DNA of 44,241 nt, taken from assembly GCA_020025755.1 (NCBI GenBank), contig JAHHRO010000017.1, forward strand, positions 1 to 44,241. Reading direction: 5' to 3'. Origin of the DNA: Butyricicoccus sp. (GTDB taxonomy: Bacteria; Bacillota; Clostridia; Oscillospirales; Butyricicoccaceae). The position numbers and the translations under genes are program-made. Below the pieces are notes generated by a model that made no database searches, was not told the DNA's origin, and saw nothing but the letters and a program-made list of their open reading frames with translations. Below are positions 41,701 to 44,241 of the stretch, in pieces. The stretch's first letter is position 1. Each line of letters opens with the position of its first letter.

Positions 41701-42036
41701 ATGCAAATCATTCATGAACGGGAAGGGGAAAAGCTTGTCGTTTATTTGACCGATGAACTGGATCAGCACAGTGCGCGTAAGGTGATCGAGGCACTGGATC
41801 GTTTGGCTCTGCTGTATGCGGAGGAATCCATTGTTTTAGATCTTGGTCGGCTGACCTTTATGGACAGTTCGGGGCTTGCCGTGGCGATCAACCTGCACCG
41901 TACCTTGGAGCAGACAGGGCGGCATCTGACCATACGACATACGCCGCCGCAGGCGATGCGCGTCTTTCAGGCGGCGCATCTGGAAAAGTACATCACATTT
42001 GAGCAGATGGGGGACGAGAAAGCATGCAAACATTGA
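41701..42036 (+). CDS. spoIIAA: Anti-sigma F factor antagonist SpoIIAA
   Basis: 111 aa STAS-domain protein. The conserved phosphorylation loop LTFMDSSGLAVAIN carries the regulatory Ser56. Unphosphorylated SpoIIAA frees SigF from SpoIIAB in the forespore. It overlaps spoIIAB by 13 bases. It starts 58 bp after folC; I could not identify a clear SigH-type promoter in this short gap. Confidence 0.94.
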   Translation: MQIIHEREGEKLVVYLTDELDQHSARKVIEALDRLALLYAEESIVLDLGRLTFMDSSGLAVAINLHRTLEQTGRHLTIRHTPPQAMRVFQAAHLEKYITFEQMGDEKACKH

Positions 42037-42467
42037 ACCGGATGACGCTTCGTTTTGACAGCCGTTCGGTCAATGAAGCGTTTGCGCGTATGACCGTTGC
42101 GGCATTTGTGGCACAGCTCGACCCGACCTTGGAGGAACTCAACGACATCAAAACGGTGGTGAGTGAGGCAGTCACCAATGCCATCGTGCATGGATACCGC
42201 GACCGTGTAGGGGAGATCGTTGTCAGTGCGCGGCTCTTGGAGGGCGGCTATGCAGAGATCAAGGTCAAGGATCATGGCTGTGGAATTGCGGACGTAGAGC
42301 AGGCGAGACAGCCGCTGTTTACGACAGGGGACGCAGAGCGTTCGGGAATGGGCTTTACCATCATGGAGAGCTTTTCCGATAAGCTGCGCGTACGCTCGGC
42401 AGTTGGGCGCGGAACGACCGTGACCATGCTGCGGCAGATCATGGGGCGCAATGGAGCGTCTGCCTGA
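42024..42467 (+). CDS. spoIIAB: Anti-sigma F factor / kinase SpoIIAB
   Basis: 147 aa GHKL ATPase. N box VVSEAVTNAIVHGY, G1 DHGCGIADVEQA, a short lid PLFTTGDAERSGMGFTIMES and the C-terminal GRGTTVTMLRQI. It binds SigF with ATP and phosphorylates SpoIIAA. Length and motifs match the Bacillus protein. The stop overlaps the sigF start by one base (TGATG). Confidence 0.95.
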   Translation: MQTLNRMTLRFDSRSVNEAFARMTVAAFVAQLDPTLEELNDIKTVVSEAVTNAIVHGYRDRVGEIVVSARLLEGGYAEIKVKDHGCGIADVEQARQPLFTTGDAERSGMGFTIMESFSDKLRVRSAVGRGTTVTMLRQIMGRNGASA

Positions 42468-43135
42468 TGGAGCAGGAGGACAAGCTGCTCGCACAGCATA
42501 AGGGACTGATTTGGAGCATCGTGCGCCGATATCGCGGGCGTGGGGTCGAGGACGAAGACCTGTACCAGCTGGCAAGCATTGGACTCATCAAGGCGGCACG
42601 CGGCTTTGATCCGGCATTTGGCACGCAGTTTTCCACATACGCCGTGCCAAAGATCGCAGGAGAGATCCGACGGTTCCTGCGCGATGACGGCGCGGTGAAG
42701 GTGGGGCGTGTCATTCAGGAACGCGCTTACCACTTGCAGCGTTTGCAGGAGGAAATGGAGACCGCGTTGGGACGTCCTATTACGATCTCCGAACTTGCCG
42801 AACGCGCAGAACTGTCTGTGGAGGAGACTGCGGCGGCGGTGCAGTCGTCCGCGCCCGTGCAGTCGCTGGAAGCCCCGACCGGAGAGCAGGACATGCGCCT
42901 GATGGACTGTCTGGCAGGCAGCGGCGGCATTGAGGATGAGGTGACAACCAAGCTGTCCCTGCGGCAAGCAGTCGCCAAGCTGCCCGAACGGCTTGCACAG
43001 GTGATCCTCATGCGGTATCTGAGAGAGATGACCCAGCAGCAGACGGCGCGTGTCTTGGGGGTGTCGCAGGTGCAGGTATCCAGATTGGAGAAGCAGGCGG
43101 TCACGCTCCTGCGAAAAGAACTCACAGAACAGTAA
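42467..43135 (+). CDS. sigF: Forespore sigma factor SigF (SpoIIAC)
   Basis: 222 aa, somewhat shorter than the Bacillus protein (255 aa). Region 2 has DLYQLASIGLIKAARGFDP and FSTYAVPKIAGEIRRFLRDD. Region 3 follows (GRPITISELAERAEL), and region 4 ends with ARVLGVSQVQVSRLEKQA as the -35 recognising helix. Third gene of the spoIIA operon. The deletion falls mostly at the N-terminus. With spo0A 5.5 kb upstream this indicates a sporulating lineage. Confidence 0.95.
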   Translation: MEQEDKLLAQHKGLIWSIVRRYRGRGVEDEDLYQLASIGLIKAARGFDPAFGTQFSTYAVPKIAGEIRRFLRDDGAVKVGRVIQERAYHLQRLQEEMETALGRPITISELAERAELSVEETAAAVQSSAPVQSLEAPTGEQDMRLMDCLAGSGGIEDEVTTKLSLRQAVAKLPERLAQVILMRYLREMTQQQTARVLGVSQVQVSRLEKQAVTLLRKELTEQ

Positions 43136-43161
43136 AAGGGTATCCACAGGATACCCTTTTT
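43134..43161. terminator. Bidirectional terminator between sigF and the convergent gene
   Basis: AAAAGGGTATCC-ACA-GGATACCCTTTTT, a 12-bp perfect stem. Confidence 0.88.
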
Positions 43162-43174
43162 GCATCTTATAAAG

Positions 43175-43777
43175 TTAAGCATCTGTTTTTGCTTCATAGA
43201 TGGATACGAACCGTTCACGGTCAGAAACGATTTGGTTTTGTGCGGCATTCTGAAATTCGGTATATTCAGATGCCATGCGGAACGCAGCGGACTCGTTTTG
43301 CACAGTGGTCTCAGTGGACAATTCTACATTTGACCGTGGACCAGATACCATGAGCGAACCATCTTCCTGTGCGTAGGCACAGAAGATATAGGTTTTATCT
43401 ACAATGGGTAATGCATCGTCTTCAAAAACATAATATGCAGAATGGTCTTTTGCAAGACCGCCGAACTTGAGAATTGGGATCTCTTTGTCGGTCATCAGAT
43501 CGCCCTTGATATTTTCCAGCACATCAACGGTATAGGGGGTATAGATGAGGTCATCCTCATAGATGGGGCTTGCCTCATCTGTGACCGTTCCAACAAATAC
43601 ATAATCGGCATCCCCAACCAGCTGGGCGGTATCATTGATATCAATTGTAAAGGAACCATGCATATAAGAAGTTTTTGTGGGGCGATGGGCTGCCCCGATT
43701 GAGAAGAAGATCCCGACAGCGAGCAAGATACTGACAATGAGGATGAATCCTTTCTTTGATTTGGAAGAAGCAAGCAT
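43175..43777 (-). CDS. Membrane-anchored hypothetical protein
   Basis: 200 aa. A short basic N-terminus and one membrane helix (about residues 9-27, FILIVSILLAVGIFFSIGA) are followed by an extracytoplasmic domain with VGDADYVFVGTVTDE, YTPYTVDVLENIKG and a single Cys-containing strand (TYIFCAY). This strand pattern recalls OB-fold/netrin-like modules but I do not recognise a family with certainty. The start at 43777 has AAAGGAGA upstream; the longer in-frame frame from 43834 does not. It has its own strong promoter, converges on sigF, and no functional partner is nearby. Confidence 0.8.
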   Translation of the reverse strand: MLASSKSKKGFILIVSILLAVGIFFSIGAAHRPTKTSYMHGSFTIDINDTAQLVGDADYVFVGTVTDEASPIYEDDLIYTPYTVDVLENIKGDLMTDKEIPILKFGGLAKDHSAYYVFEDDALPIVDKTYIFCAYAQEDGSLMVSGPRSNVELSTETTVQNESAAFRMASEYTEFQNAAQNQIVSDRERFVSIYEAKTDA

Positions 43778-43822
43778 GAGAACATCTCCTTTTGTGAAGA
43801 AATCGAGTATTGGTATATGGGG

Positions 43823-43851
43823 ATTATAATACAAAGAAAGTTTACGGTCAA
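43823..43851 (-). promoter_or_regulatory. SigA-type promoter of the hypothetical protein
   Basis: Minus strand: TTGACC (43851-43846), 17-bp spacer, perfect TATAAT (43828-43823). Confidence 0.82.
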
Positions 43852-43888
43852 TGCGTTTGCCTGTGCAGAAGACAGGATGTTTGTAATG

Positions 43889-44083
43889 TCTGTAGGGTTT
43901 TCATTTTAGCAAAATGATTTGCTTTGGAAAGCTGGGAAACGTGTCGCGCCGGCGACGGCGGCCAAAGGATAGGAAACCTTGCGGTTTCCTTTTCCTTTGG
44001 AATCCTACCCTTCCCTCTCCATCAGATCAACATTGTGCCGCCGTAAGGGTGTGAAAGTATGAGCTCCGCCACAGGCGGGATTT
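43889..44083 (-). repeat. Structured dispersed repeat, right copy (inverted)
   Basis: On the minus strand, 44083 down to 43935 reproduces bases 1-148 with few changes (for example GGTC to GCTC, and CTGAACGGTCG to CACAATGTTG), including the GCAA-loop hairpin and the GTCGC/GCGAC hairpin. It then continues as CAAAGCAAATCATTTTGC and AATGAAAACCCTAC, the AT-rich half. The two full copies bracket the window in opposite orientation. Confidence 0.85.
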
Positions 44084-44241
44084 CTGAAACCGGATCGTTT
44101 CCGCCCAGTGCCCCAAGGGTGGGAATGTATGACCTCCGCATAGCGGACGCGTGCAGCCTTTTGAAAAAATGCGGCGCATCTTTGATAAGCCCCTCCATGA
44201 ACGCTCGCATAAGCGTCGTCCATCTCCCAAAGAAAGAGCAA
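44084..44241. repeat. Repeat-derived sequence at right edge, no supported gene
   Basis: CAAGGGTGGGAATGTATGACC-TCCGC at 44114-44138 echoes AAGGGTGTGAAAGTATGAGC-TCCGC at 44045-44069, so a degenerate unit of about 70 bp is repeated here. The reading frames crossing it look like by-products of the repeat. Confidence 0.5.

Noticed and set aside
44005..44241. 78-codon minus-strand frame at the right edge
   Set aside because: It runs through the dispersed repeat, whose left copy carries substitutions and hairpins not consistent with coding; the frame is open at the edge by chance.
1..44241. CRISPR array, prophage or transposase genes
   Set aside because: No regularly spaced identical repeats, and no phage, integrase or transposase proteins were seen; the repeats present are few, structured and dispersed.

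Overview
The window reads as chromosomal DNA of an anaerobic, endospore-lineage Firmicute (class Clostridia). The evidence is Spo0A, a complete spoIIA operon with SigF, the WalRK system with YycH/YycI, T-box and cobalamin riboswitch control, a flavodiiron/rubredoxin system and an acyl-CoA dehydrogenase of the butyrate-producer type. A gut butyrate producer near Butyricicoccus/Agathobaculum is my best guess, but that is inference; no 16S gene is present. Both window ends carry the same structured repeat, in inverted orientation.

Layout, left to right. 1-380: repeat copy. 409-1650: cinA from its own promoter. 1869-9884: glycogen block glgB, glgC, glgD, glgA and a GH13 glucan hydrolase. 9898-10440: Nudix ADP-sugar pyrophosphatase. 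10461-17990: cell-wall control block walR, walK, yycH, yycI, then murA (own promoter), walJ and rlmH. 18178-28294: a large catabolic locus made of a LicR-type PRD activator, an RDD membrane protein, cellobiose-family PTS IIA/IIB/IIC, a GrdB-like short protein, a glycosylasparaginase, an M20 dipeptidase, CutC, a YitT permease-like protein and a DUF871/MupG-like phospho-glycosidase, closed by a strong terminator. 28653-31800: an acyl-CoA dehydrogenase fused to an ETF-alpha FAD domain and a rubredoxin, followed by an FprA flavodiiron protein.

The minus-strand cbiMNQO cobalt importer (32041-35015) sits behind a cobalamin riboswitch and has a 52-53 nt repeat after two of its stop codons. A purine-rich, apparently non-coding stretch of about 700 bp with two 0A boxes leads to spo0A (36126-36893). 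Then come a repeat patch, tRNA-Cys, a valine T-box, valS, folC, spoIIAA-spoIIAB-sigF, a convergent minus-strand anchored hypothetical protein, and the right-hand repeat copy.

Two loci stand out as candidate under-described systems. One is the PTS/glycosylasparaginase/peptidase/DUF871 cluster, which fits import and dismantling of an amide-linked amino-sugar conjugate or glycopeptide remnant. The other is the acyl-CoA dehydrogenase-ETF-rubredoxin fusion next to a flavodiiron protein, which would form a nearly self-contained electron path from acyl-CoA to O2 or NO. Domain calls are from sequence recognition only; substrate assignments are inference.
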